Shown here piece by piece: positions 36,594 to 44,985 of a stretch of DNA of 47,035 nucleotides (positions are counted from its first letter, which is position 1; every line of letters starts with the position of its first letter). A model generated the notes under the pieces. It had not been told where the DNA came from. It ran no database searches and saw only the letters and a list, made by a program, of their open reading frames with translations. The translations under genes and the position numbers were made by a program. The DNA lies in IMG/VR virus record IMGVR_UViG_3300021599_002278, positions 1-47,035 of that record, one strand, 5' to 3'. Source of the DNA: a virus.

Positions 36594-38255
36594 GTGGGAA
36601 AGAAATCTGGTAAGAAGTCAGCAGCAGCAGGCGATTTTGAAAAGCCGTTGCCACCACTTAACCCTGTAGCAACAGATGTTGGAACAAATAGACTTTTTAA
36701 TAATGGAGCCGCAACAGTAAGCTTTACAGTAGATCCATTAAGTACTGTTCCAACAAGCTTTACAGTAAGATCTACTCCAGGAAGTTTTACTGGTGAAGGA
36801 TCGGCAAGCCCAATTACAGTTGTAGGACTTCAAAGTAATGTTAATTATACTTTTAAAGTTTTAGCAACAAATGCTAATGGTAACTCAGATGAATCTGTAT
36901 CTTCAAATCAAATTTTAGCAACTACAGTTCCTGGTATTCCAAGAACTCCAGCAGTTTCGTCAACTGTAGCAGATCAAGATGTTGTATCTTGGACAGCACC
37001 AGCAAATGACGGTGGAAAAGCTATTTCTAGTTATAGAATTACATCTAGTGATCCAAACACTCAGCCACCTTCAGATGGAACACCAGGTCCAGTTTATAAT
37101 AACGTAACATCACCATACACAATCTCAGAGGTTGGTGGAACTTCACAGTCTTATACAGTAGTAGCAATTAATGCTAACGGAACTTCTGTTGGAGCTACAA
37201 CAAATCAAGTAACAACATTCTTTAGCCCACCGTCATTCTTCGGCCCACCAGGATTCTTTGCCCCACCAGCATTTTTCTTGCCACCAACTTTCTTCGTTCC
37301 ACCTCTTTTCTTTACGCCACCAGATTTCTTTGCACCACCACGCTTCTTTGCACCACCACGTTTCTTTTCTCCTCCAGGGTTCTTTGCCCCTCCAGGATTC
37401 TTTGGCCCACCGTTTTTCTTTGGACCCCCAGCATTCTTTGGTCCTCCAGGATTCTTTAGCCCACCAGGGTTCTTTGCCCCGCCAGCGTTTTTTAGCCCAC
37501 CACGCTTCTTCGGCCCACCGTTCTTCTTCGGCCCACCAGGGTTCTTTGGTCCTCCAGGATTCTTTGCACCACCACGTTTCTTCGGCCCACCAGGGTTCTT
37601 TGGTCCTCCAGGATTCTTTAGCCCACCAAGATTCTTTAGCCCACCACGTTTCTTTGGTCCTCCAGGATTCTTTAGCCCACCAAGATTCTTTAGCCCACCA
37701 AGATTCTTTAGCCCACCAAGATTTTGTATTCAGGAGGATACTCCTGTACTCACAACGGACGGGTACAAGAAAGCAAAAGATATTGTTATAGGAGACACAC
37801 TAGCTACGCTAGACTTTGACGATATAACATACGGAGCAGACAATTGTTCGTTTGGAGTAGTTACAGCAGAATGTTCAGAAATAGTAAATTCATGGTCAGT
37901 TAATGAGTTAAAAAATCATAAACTATTAAATTCTAAAATAACTAATATTTTAACTGAATCTCATAATAAAACTATGGTTATTAACGATGATCAAGATAAG
38001 AGATTTTCATTAAAAGAAGATGTTTTAATTTATAAAAATAATAAATATGTTATTGTTACAGTTGAAAACTTATCTGTAGGAGATTCTTTAGTTATTTACT
38101 CAGATGAATCTATCAATATTGTTCCAATAACTAGTTTAAATATTATAAAAGAGAAAACAAATACAATTCTTTTCTATAGAGAGCCATACGGCATGATTAT
38201 TGCTGGAGGTATGCTTGCATACAATGGATGCCCCATCCATATGTTGACTAACTAG
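36594..38255 (+). CDS. FN3 - Phe/Pro hexapeptide repeat - Hint-domain protein, 553 aa
   Basis: GTG start. Residues ~15-205 are two fibronectin type III-like modules. Residues 209-377 are 28 hexapeptides F-F-[GAS]-P-P-x (many containing GPPG). C378 begins a Hint (intein/hedgehog-type) domain: 'CIQEDTPVLTTDGYKKAKDI', then 'GDTLATLDF', and a C-terminal 'GMIIAGGMLAYNGCPIHMLT'. The usual terminal His-Asn is Tyr-Asn, followed by Gly-Cys. Self-cleavage at C378, or a bacterial-intein-like reaction, may release or cross-link the fibre. Immediately followed by prolyl-hydroxylase-like genes. Confidence 0.85.
   Translation: MGKKSGKKSAAAGDFEKPLPPLNPVATDVGTNRLFNNGAATVSFTVDPLSTVPTSFTVRSTPGSFTGEGSASPITVVGLQSNVNYTFKVLATNANGNSDESVSSNQILATTVPGIPRTPAVSSTVADQDVVSWTAPANDGGKAISSYRITSSDPNTQPPSDGTPGPVYNNVTSPYTISEVGGTSQSYTVVAINANGTSVGATTNQVTTFFSPPSFFGPPGFFAPPAFFLPPTFFVPPLFFTPPDFFAPPRFFAPPRFFSPPGFFAPPGFFGPPFFFGPPAFFGPPGFFSPPGFFAPPAFFSPPRFFGPPFFFGPPGFFGPPGFFAPPRFFGPPGFFGPPGFFSPPRFFSPPRFFGPPGFFSPPRFFSPPRFFSPPRFCIQEDTPVLTTDGYKKAKDIVIGDTLATLDFDDITYGADNCSFGVVTAECSEIVNSWSVNELKNHKLLNSKITNILTESHNKTMVINDDQDKRFSLKEDVLIYKNNKYVIVTVENLSVGDSLVIYSDESINIVPITSLNIIKEKTNTILFYREPYGMIIAGGMLAYNGCPIHMLTN
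37218..37724 (+). repeat. 28 tandem 18-nt units coding F-F-x-P-P-x
   Basis: Units of 18 nt (TTCTTTAGCCCACCAAGA-like) differ mostly at third and variable positions; the last units are nearly identical, implying recent expansion by slippage. It ends at the Hint Cys codon (37725). Confidence 0.95.
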
Positions 38256-38272
38256 ATATTAAATGCTAAAGT
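38244..38272 (+). promoter_or_regulatory. Promoter TTGACT-N17-TAAAGT, leaderless
   Basis: Overlaps the end of the Hint gene. The -10 (38267-38272) is 6 nt before the ATG at 38279. It would give the oxygenase cluster its own transcript. Confidence 0.5.
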
Positions 38273-38278
38273 AGGAAT

Positions 38279-38893
38279 ATGAATAAAATAGAAATATTCC
38301 CAGGTATATGGAAATTTGAAAATGTTTTTGATAAGTCATTTGATGTAATAAATGAAATTGAAAAAGCCGTATCAAAAGGGGATTGCTCTTGGGCTAAAGC
38401 TCAAGTAGGACTAGAAGAAACAGATATAGAATATAGAGACTGTTATGATTTTAAGCTAAGCGATTTAGGAAAAGATCATAATATATATAAACATCTTTAT
38501 GAATCTCAAAAGCCTTATGTAGATGCATATTGCGATTATTACCAAATAAAAATGGGTTTTTGGGAATGGACTAATGTTGTTAAATATGGTCCAGGACAAT
38601 ATTTTAAAGAGCATGCAGATCATGGATGGTCATATATATCTACAGTTTCATTAGTATCTTATCCAAATGACGACTATGTTGGAGGAGAATTAGCTTTTCC
38701 AAAATTAAAGATTTTTGAAAAACCAAAGGCAGGGGACTTATACATATTTCCTTCTACCTATTTGTTTTCCCACGTAGCAATGCCAGTAAGGTCGGGAACT
38801 AAATATTCATTTGTAACAATGCTAGATTATAATGATGACACTCATACTGTAGAGTATGAAGAATATATAGATAGAAAGTATGGTATAAAATAA
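38279..38893 (+). CDS. 2OG-Fe(II) oxygenase A (prolyl-hydroxylase-like), 204 aa
   Basis: Iron ligands H112-x-D114 (in 'YFKEHADHGWSYI') and H165 ('FSHVAMPV'); K175 ('SGTKYS') replaces the usual 2OG-binding Arg/Lys. Strand motif 'NDDYVGGELAFPKLKI'. Tandem paralogue of the next gene, with the same 'EYRDCYDFK'/'KYRDAHDFK' N-terminal motif. First of five such enzymes here. It follows the Phe/Pro-repeat protein. Confidence 0.85.
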   Translation: MNKIEIFPGIWKFENVFDKSFDVINEIEKAVSKGDCSWAKAQVGLEETDIEYRDCYDFKLSDLGKDHNIYKHLYESQKPYVDAYCDYYQIKMGFWEWTNVVKYGPGQYFKEHADHGWSYISTVSLVSYPNDDYVGGELAFPKLKIFEKPKAGDLYIFPSTYLFSHVAMPVRSGTKYSFVTMLDYNDDTHTVEYEEYIDRKYGIK

Positions 38894-39591
38894 TGTTTTC
38901 TCCAAATGCAGAGTACTTACATTACGGAATTGTTGTATATAGAGATGTTTTTACAAAAGAAATGGACCTTGTAAACAGACTAGAAAATTCTTTAAGTAAG
39001 AGCGAAGGTAAATATAAGTGGAATCAGTCTCAAACTGGTTATGCACATACAGATTTAAAATATAGAGATGCACACGATTTTAAAATTAAAAGAAATAGCG
39101 ATGACAGTCTAATGCTATCAATGCAGTATGTTAATAAAGACAATAAAAAAGAGGCCGAAATAGAGTTAGAAAAAATTTGGGAAGACTCTTATAAAGCACA
39201 GCTAAAGCCAGTTGAAGAATATCGTAATGCTTTTGGACTTGCCCCATTAAACTATTGGGAGTCATTTAACTTTGTTAAGTATGGACCAAACCAACACTTC
39301 CAGGTTCATTCAGATCACGGATACTCCTACATTTGTGTGCTTTCTTCTGTTGGATATATTAATGATGATTACGAAGGCGGAGAGCTCTTCTTTGATAAGT
39401 TTAACTTAAAGATTAAACCAAAAGCAGGAGATCTTTATTTATTCCCGTCTTCTTATATTTATTCTCATGCAGCAATGCCAGTAACAAGCGGAACAAAATA
39501 TTCAATTGTTACTATGCTAGATTATCTAGAAGCTCCACATACGCCAGACTATCGTGATATTGAAAAGAGATATACAGAAGGTTATGTATAA
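38893..39591 (+). CDS. 2OG-Fe(II) oxygenase B, 232 aa
   Basis: H139-x-D141 ('FQVHSDHGYSYI'), H192 ('YSHAAMPV') and K202 ('SGTKYS'). Shares 'VKYGP.Q.F' and the HAMPV region with oxygenase A, so it is a tandem duplicate that has gained ~28 residues in the middle. Overlaps A by 1 nt and the DUF6065-like gene by 8 nt. Confidence 0.85.
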   Translation: MFSPNAEYLHYGIVVYRDVFTKEMDLVNRLENSLSKSEGKYKWNQSQTGYAHTDLKYRDAHDFKIKRNSDDSLMLSMQYVNKDNKKEAEIELEKIWEDSYKAQLKPVEEYRNAFGLAPLNYWESFNFVKYGPNQHFQVHSDHGYSYICVLSSVGYINDDYEGGELFFDKFNLKIKPKAGDLYLFPSSYIYSHAAMPVTSGTKYSIVTMLDYLEAPHTPDYRDIEKRYTEGYV

Positions 39592-40303
39592 AATAAAAGC
39601 TTATGTTTCTTCTGAAGATGCTGCTACATTGTCTCCTTTACAGGCAAAACGTGAGTGGATGGAGCAAACATATGACAGACATGCGTATACTTGTTTCCCA
39701 GTAACTTTAACAAATACTCTTGGTTGGTCATTATCTTTTCCAGAAGACATAACTTTTGTTTGGGATGGAAAATCAGATTCTAGTAAAGATCACGTAAAAA
39801 TTCTTGCTGGACATAAATATTGCTACACAGAAAGAGCTAATGCAACTATAAGTTTTAAAACAGGATTAATTTTTAAAACTGAAGAAAATGTTAGCCTACT
39901 TGGAATGCCAGCCCCTAATTACTTTTTAGATGGGGCTCAACCTTTTACAACAGCAATAAGCACTTCTTTTTATACTGCAGAATTTCCAGTAGCGTGGAGA
40001 ATAACTAAGCCGTATACTCCAATTACAATTCCAGCAGGACACCCAGTAATATCAGTAATACCAGTGTCACTTGGCGAAATCGAGCTTTCAGAAATAGAGA
40101 TGCTAAATAAAAACACTATGCCTATTTCTCCATATGCAGATCAATATAATGAAACAGAACATATTAAATATGTTGCAAAGCTTGCAGAAGAAAACAAGTG
40201 GACTAATTTTTATCGTGATGCTGTAGATTATTTAGGAAATAAATTGGGTAAACATGAAGTTAAAAGTTTAAAACTTAAGGTGGTAAATAATGCCAAAAAT
40301 TAA
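39584..40303 (+). CDS. DUF6065-like protein, 239 aa
   Basis: Start MYKIKAYVSSEDAATLSPLQ. 'YTCFPVTLTNTLGWSLSFPE', 'DITFVWDGKSDSSKDHVKIL', 'TGLIFKTEENVSLLGMPAPN', 'YTAEFPVAWRITKPYTPITI' and 'PAGHPVISVIPVSLGEIEL' match the pattern of DUF6065 (R-C-L-P-L..N..GW, W-D-G, F-R-T, G-P-x-N, W-x-F-T-x-x-W, G-x-P-x-x-x-x-x-P). These proteins often sit next to 2OG oxygenases in phages and bacteria. Reaction unknown. Confidence 0.7.
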   Translation: MYKIKAYVSSEDAATLSPLQAKREWMEQTYDRHAYTCFPVTLTNTLGWSLSFPEDITFVWDGKSDSSKDHVKILAGHKYCYTERANATISFKTGLIFKTEENVSLLGMPAPNYFLDGAQPFTTAISTSFYTAEFPVAWRITKPYTPITIPAGHPVISVIPVSLGEIELSEIEMLNKNTMPISPYADQYNETEHIKYVAKLAEENKWTNFYRDAVDYLGNKLGKHEVKSLKLKVVNNAKN

Positions 40304-41030
40304 ATTTGGTTCTGCAAGACCTTATAATAATGAAAATGAGCACAAGTCTTTAGAGCCAGGGCCAGCTAAAAATTTTATGCCAAATTGGTGGAAAGATGCA
40401 ACAAAATATTGGGTTGATGATAACGGAGATCCAATAATGGCAGCATACAATAAAGATGATGAGCTAGAAAAATCTTTAGGGTTTAAATCTTGTCCAGCAC
40501 TCCTAGATGTTTTTTCAACAGGATATGTTTTAAGAACTCCGACAGACATAATGTTTGCCCAGTATGATGGAGAGCCACATGTAATTATTGATCCAAAATA
40601 TAAAGATTTTTGTGAAGCAAGAAGTAGCATGCCACAGTTTGAATATCCTCATGGATATAGCAAAAAGCATTTTCATTGGTGGCCTAATTGGGGAATACAA
40701 ATGCCAGATGGATATAGTGCTTTAGTAACTTCTCCTCTCAATAGAAATGATCTACCATTTTTAACAGTTAATGGAATAATAGATAGCGATAGGTATACTT
40801 TGCCAGGCTTAATGCCATTCTTTTTAAAAGAAGGGTTTTCTGGTTTAATTCCAAAAGGAACACCGTTTGCTCAGATATTTCCGATAAAGCGTGAGGCTTG
40901 GACTTCAGAGATGGTATACTATAGTAATGACGAAATGTACGATAGGCACATGTCAATCGTATCAAAATTTAGAGTTAAATTTGGCGGAGTTTATAAAAAA
41001 ACAACTTGGGTTAAAAAAAGCTATGAATAA
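40290..41030 (+). CDS. DUF6065-related protein, 246 aa
   Basis: MPKIKFGSARPYNNENEHKS, 'PAKNFMPNWWKDATKYWVDD', 'PALLDVFSTGYVLRTPTDIM', 'MPDGYSALVTSPLNRNDLPF' and 'PKGTPFAQIFPIKREAW'. Shares with the previous gene the order W-x-x-x/L-R-T-P/S-P-L-N/F-L-K-E/G-T-P-x-x-Q-x-x-P. It overlaps it by 14 nt. Possibly the catalytic partner or a paralogue. Function unknown. Confidence 0.65.
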   Translation: MPKIKFGSARPYNNENEHKSLEPGPAKNFMPNWWKDATKYWVDDNGDPIMAAYNKDDELEKSLGFKSCPALLDVFSTGYVLRTPTDIMFAQYDGEPHVIIDPKYKDFCEARSSMPQFEYPHGYSKKHFHWWPNWGIQMPDGYSALVTSPLNRNDLPFLTVNGIIDSDRYTLPGLMPFFLKEGFSGLIPKGTPFAQIFPIKREAWTSEMVYYSNDEMYDRHMSIVSKFRVKFGGVYKKTTWVKKSYE

Positions 41031-41039
41031 GGAGAAAAA

Positions 41040-41792
41040 ATGGACAATATAATTTCTTTCGATAGTGACGTTTTGTTTAAAAGCGCTCACGACGATGATA
41101 TCATTCAAAATCATGATTCTTTAGAAGAGGGTAAGCATATTAGAACTGCTAGAAAGTCAATCACCCCTTCAGGTTATTTTGGGTCTGGTCCAGAGATGAT
41201 AGGCGAAATAGAAAATTTTCTTACAGAAGAAGAGTGCGACTATCTAGAAAATTTTGCCAGAAACAATAAGATCTGGGACGTAACCGAATCTCATTATAAT
41301 GAAAATGGCACAATTATTTATGATCACAGACCATGGGAAAATAGAGTAGCTACACTAAACACCTTAATGAAAGCAGATCAAAAAGTTGTAGACATGCTTC
41401 GTGAAGTAATAGCAAGATTTAAACCAGTTATAGAAGATTTTTTTGGTGTTGTAGAAGTTGAGCCAACAAACCCAGCTATAGTTAGATGGCCAGTAGGAAC
41501 TTTTCAATTTCCACATGCAGATAAAGAATTACACGAGGGTCCAGATGCAGGAACTGAAAACGATTTCCCTTGGTATGACCTAGGAACAATATTTTATTTA
41601 AACGAAGATTATGAAGGAGGGGAGCTTCATTTCCCATTACAAAAAATTGCATTCAAGCCAAAAAGAAGAGCGGTATATTTTTTCCCAGGAGACAAAAATT
41701 ATATTCACGGAGTAGATAAGGTTACAAAGGGAACAAGATATACATCTCCATGGTTTTGGACTATTAAACAATTAACAAAGGAAGACAAGTGA
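41040..41792 (+). CDS. 2OG-Fe(II) oxygenase C, 250 aa
   Basis: H159-x-D161 ('FQFPHADKELHEGP'), H223 ('YIHGVDKV') and R233 ('KGTRYTS'). The N-terminal ~45 residues are an extra acidic segment ahead of 'PEMIGEIENFLTEEECDYLE'. RBS AAGGAG. Overlaps the next gene by 4 nt. P4H-type substrate preference is inferred. Confidence 0.85.
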   Translation: MDNIISFDSDVLFKSAHDDDIIQNHDSLEEGKHIRTARKSITPSGYFGSGPEMIGEIENFLTEEECDYLENFARNNKIWDVTESHYNENGTIIYDHRPWENRVATLNTLMKADQKVVDMLREVIARFKPVIEDFFGVVEVEPTNPAIVRWPVGTFQFPHADKELHEGPDAGTENDFPWYDLGTIFYLNEDYEGGELHFPLQKIAFKPKRRAVYFFPGDKNYIHGVDKVTKGTRYTSPWFWTIKQLTKEDK

Positions 41793-42529
41793 TTAGTCAA
41801 GAAATTTTAGATAAATATCCAACAATTAAAGAGTGGAAAGACGACGTCTTTACTGTTGAAAATTTTATTTCCGAGCAAGAAGCAGAAGCTATGATTAAAT
41901 ATTTAGAATCATTAGTTGAAAGTGGAAGACTTAAGTGGAATCAAATTTCTTTTTATGACTCTTTTGCAATGGGATTCTGGGACTCAGATCCTACTCTGCC
42001 AGAGTTTGGCCTACCAGAAGACTACTTTAACAGATTAAAGTTTAAATTTAAAAAGTGTGGCGAAGATATATTTGGACATAAATTTGCTGAAATTAGTTAT
42101 CATGCTCAAAAGTGGGTAGAAGGAGCTTTCGCAGATTTTCATTCAGACAATTCAAAAGACGGTAAGCCAACAGCGTTTGAAAGAAGTAGATATGCTGGAT
42201 TCTTATACTTAAATGATGATTTTGATGGAGGCATATTAAACTTTCAACATTATGATATAGCAATAAAGCCAAAGGTTGGTTTATATGCAATATTTAAAGG
42301 CGGACATGGTAACGAACACGAAGTCACTCAAGTCAAAAATACTAGAAGAGATAGATATACAATAGGATCTTTTTGGGATGACGCTAGAATGGAATATACA
42401 GACGAACAAAGGCAAAGGTGGGCTGATGAATTAGCTGCAACTAGAAAAGAACAAGATTTGTCTTACGATCAATGGGCAAAAGACAAAGCTGCTGGAAATG
42501 CTCCAATTTATAAGGGTAAGGGTGAATAG
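41789..42529 (+). CDS. 2OG-Fe(II) oxygenase D, 246 aa
   Basis: GTG start. H118-x-D120 ('FADFHSDNSKDG'), H177 ('GNEHEVTQV') and R186/R187/R189 ('NTRRDRYT'). 'GFLYLNDDFDGGILNFQHYD' is the typical strand. C-terminal helical tail of ~45 residues. Closest in pattern to the oxygenase at 1252 (E-H-E-V / A-H-E-V). Confidence 0.85.
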   Translation: MISQEILDKYPTIKEWKDDVFTVENFISEQEAEAMIKYLESLVESGRLKWNQISFYDSFAMGFWDSDPTLPEFGLPEDYFNRLKFKFKKCGEDIFGHKFAEISYHAQKWVEGAFADFHSDNSKDGKPTAFERSRYAGFLYLNDDFDGGILNFQHYDIAIKPKVGLYAIFKGGHGNEHEVTQVKNTRRDRYTIGSFWDDARMEYTDEQRQRWADELAATRKEQDLSYDQWAKDKAAGNAPIYKGKGE

Positions 42530-42531
42530 TA

Positions 42532-43230
42532 ATGAATAATGTTAATGTTAAAGATTTGACAGAAAATCTTACAATTTTTGCTGATAAAATATTTGTTTTT
42601 AAAAATGTTATAAATTTAATGGAAAGTTGGCCTAGAGAGCTAGAAGAGTTAGATGCAAGATTTGAAGATGAAAAAACATTTAATATAAAAGGAAACCCAT
42701 TAAAGCAGCTAGGTCCTTGGTTGCCATGGCCTGCAAACGATGACCCAGAGTATTTTTATGGTAGAACTAAAACAGGGCATTTTATATTTAATCATTCTTC
42801 TGAGCCATCTGGAGGAGATTTAATTGCCTATGATCTTGTAGAGGTTATGAGAAAAGCAGCAGAAGAATTGGCTCAAAAATATTTTAGTAGATTAGATATA
42901 AAGGACATACCTCATCTTCCTAGTACCTTTGAAATTAAAGAATACAACACTGGCTCAGACATGGGGCCACATTTTGATGATTTCCCAGGAGACGATAATC
43001 AAACAATATTATCTGCTGTTATTTATATTAATGATGACTATGAAGGTGGAGAATTAGCGTTTCCTCAACATAATATTACAATTAAACCAGAATCTGGATG
43101 TTTAATATTTTTCCCTTCTACTCCAGATTATATTCATCAGGCAAAAGTTGTTACATCTGGTAAAAAATATTGTGTTCCACTATTTTTCTATAAAAACCCT
43201 CCAGTATCAATTTCTGACGATAAGGGCTAA
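42532..43230 (+). CDS. 2OG-Fe(II) oxygenase E, 232 aa
   Basis: H147-x-D149 ('MGPHFDDFPGDD'), H202 ('YIHQAKVV') and K211. 'YINDDYEGGELAFPQHNITI' strand. The N-terminal region differs from the other four and includes 'GPWLPWPANDDPEYFYGRTK'. Last oxygenase before the LamG-like protein. Confidence 0.85.
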   Translation: MNNVNVKDLTENLTIFADKIFVFKNVINLMESWPRELEELDARFEDEKTFNIKGNPLKQLGPWLPWPANDDPEYFYGRTKTGHFIFNHSSEPSGGDLIAYDLVEVMRKAAEELAQKYFSRLDIKDIPHLPSTFEIKEYNTGSDMGPHFDDFPGDDNQTILSAVIYINDDYEGGELAFPQHNITIKPESGCLIFFPSTPDYIHQAKVVTSGKKYCVPLFFYKNPPVSISDDKG

Positions 43231-43235
43231 AGTAA

Positions 43236-44942
43236 ATGAGCTACCAGTCAAAAATTATGCAAGAAAATCCAATAGGATTTTGGAGACTTGACGAGAGTAG
43301 CGGAACTACAGCATATGATTTTTCAGGATGCTCAAATAACGGAACTTACTCTGGAACCTTTAACTATAATATATTGCCTCTAGTTTCTGGTGGCACAAGA
43401 GGAACTTTAATCACAAACTCTTCTTCTATATCTCTTCCAGTAACTAAAAACTATTATGCTGTTACAGCAACAGAAGGTCTAGCAACTAAATATACAAGCG
43501 ATAACGATTTTACGCTTGAAGCCTGGATTTATCCAATGTTTTATGGATCTTCTAACGATATACAAAAAATATTTGGTTCTTCTGAAACTGGAATATTTTG
43601 GCAAAAAGGAAATATTATTTTTAAGGTTGGATCTGAATCCGTAGAGTATAGCCTGCCATATATTAAAAAATCAATTTACTTAGTTGCAGTATATACAACC
43701 AGGTCTATTGTAATTTATATTGATGGTATACAGGCAGCCTCAAAAACTTTATCTAATTTTAAATTTTCTGCAACAAATTTTGAGCCATCAATAGGTCCTT
43801 GTAATACTGCACAGGATTCTTTTATAGTTGATGCTCCAGCAATATATAGATATGCATTAACAGATGCTGCTATAAAAAAACATTATATAGATGGTAATAT
43901 CACATCTCCAGCAATTCAAGTTGTATTTCCAGACGAAGGAGTTTTGTTCTCTGGTACTGATGCAAATATAAGATCTACCTATGAGTACTCTTATCCAATT
44001 AATAAAAAATGGGAAGACATTTTATCTTCTAACACTTATTATGATAATGAATCTAGGTACGTTTCTTTTTATTCTGATTTATCTGGAGCACAAACATTTG
44101 TATATCAAGACTCTGTTTTAATACCAAATAGTTTAGGTCTAACTACATCTAAAATTGAATGGAGAGATTCCGAATTAGTTTCTGTTCGTTCAAGCGTAGA
44201 TGGCATTAACTGGCAGGTCTGTACTAATGGTAGCCCAGTACCTCAGTATAAAATTGGATCATTTTCTTCAGAATATAAACTGTATCTTGAAATTACAATG
44301 ACAACAACAGATGTTGCAAAATATAAGCCTAGGCTATCATTTTTTTGCGTAAGTTTTTATTCAGATAGAACTTTATACGCAGACAACTACGGAGACAAAA
44401 TTACTTCAACTTCTGATTATAATTTATCTTCAATCAGGTACCCAGTATTGTCAAGAAATTATATGAATGGAATTAGGCCCTTATCAGACAAATTTACAAT
44501 AAACACCCTATCAGATATAAAATCAATAGAAATGATTTACACTCCTACCGCAACTATCGGAAATGGGTTGGTAAATGGATTATCATGGAATAATAGCGGA
44601 GCAATAACAAAAAGTAATATAAGCAAGATATACATCAATAACGTAGATATTTCAACCCAATCAAATATATCATCATATTTAATCCCAGAGCAGCCACACC
44701 ACATAGTGGTTGTTTTTACATCACCAATTACAGGGGCCATAGACCTAAATGTTGGTGGCGGACAGAACTTATATAAAAATATAGCAATATACCAAAAAGA
44801 AATTACTGGCAGTATTTGTGACACCCACTTTACCTTGTATACTGGGCAACCTCAGTCTAGCTTAACAGAGCCAGTCGTAACCCTGACAGATAGTGAGCTA
44901 AAATACTATAACAATGACTGGGTGGTTATCCAAAGCGTATAA
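43236..44942 (+). CDS. LamG/concanavalin-like virion protein, 568 aa
   Basis: 'PIGFWRLDESSGTTAYDFSG' at residue ~12 is the standard start of a LamG-like jelly-roll; 'TLEAWIYPMFYGSS' and 'AVYTTRSIVIYIDGIQAAS' continue it (about 10-220). The remaining ~350 residues are beta-rich and unassigned. Such domains bind glycans, so it is a candidate receptor-binding or decoration protein. Confidence 0.75.
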   Translation: MSYQSKIMQENPIGFWRLDESSGTTAYDFSGCSNNGTYSGTFNYNILPLVSGGTRGTLITNSSSISLPVTKNYYAVTATEGLATKYTSDNDFTLEAWIYPMFYGSSNDIQKIFGSSETGIFWQKGNIIFKVGSESVEYSLPYIKKSIYLVAVYTTRSIVIYIDGIQAASKTLSNFKFSATNFEPSIGPCNTAQDSFIVDAPAIYRYALTDAAIKKHYIDGNITSPAIQVVFPDEGVLFSGTDANIRSTYEYSYPINKKWEDILSSNTYYDNESRYVSFYSDLSGAQTFVYQDSVLIPNSLGLTTSKIEWRDSELVSVRSSVDGINWQVCTNGSPVPQYKIGSFSSEYKLYLEITMTTTDVAKYKPRLSFFCVSFYSDRTLYADNYGDKITSTSDYNLSSIRYPVLSRNYMNGIRPLSDKFTINTLSDIKSIEMIYTPTATIGNGLVNGLSWNNSGAITKSNISKIYINNVDISTQSNISSYLIPEQPHHIVVVFTSPITGAIDLNVGGGQNLYKNIAIYQKEITGSICDTHFTLYTGQPQSSLTEPVVTLTDSELKYYNNDWVVIQSV

Positions 44943-44947
44943 TTTGA

Positions 44948-44967
44948 ACATTTTGATGACAAAATGT
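44948..44967 (+). terminator. Perfect hairpin after the LamG gene
   Basis: ACATTTTG-atga-CAAAATGT: 8-bp perfect stem, 5 nt after the stop codon. No T tract, so it may be a processing or attenuation structure rather than a terminator. Confidence 0.45.
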
Positions 44968-44985
44968 AGACTTATGTATTAAAGA

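Noticed and set aside
37218-37724. The 18-nt tandem array as a CRISPR
   Set aside because: Units are contiguous without unique spacers and lie in an open frame coding regular hexapeptides.
37258-37791. A 177-aa His/Ser/Leu-rich frame overlapping the repeat region
   Set aside because: It is an out-of-phase reading of the 18-nt repeat, has no RBS and only mirrors the repeat composition.
38279-43230. DNA-modifying (TET/AlkB-like) role for the oxygenase cluster
   Set aside because: The N-D-D-x-x-G-G-E-L strand and sequence context resemble prolyl-hydroxylase types, and no DNA-binding segments are visible; not excluded, but less supported.
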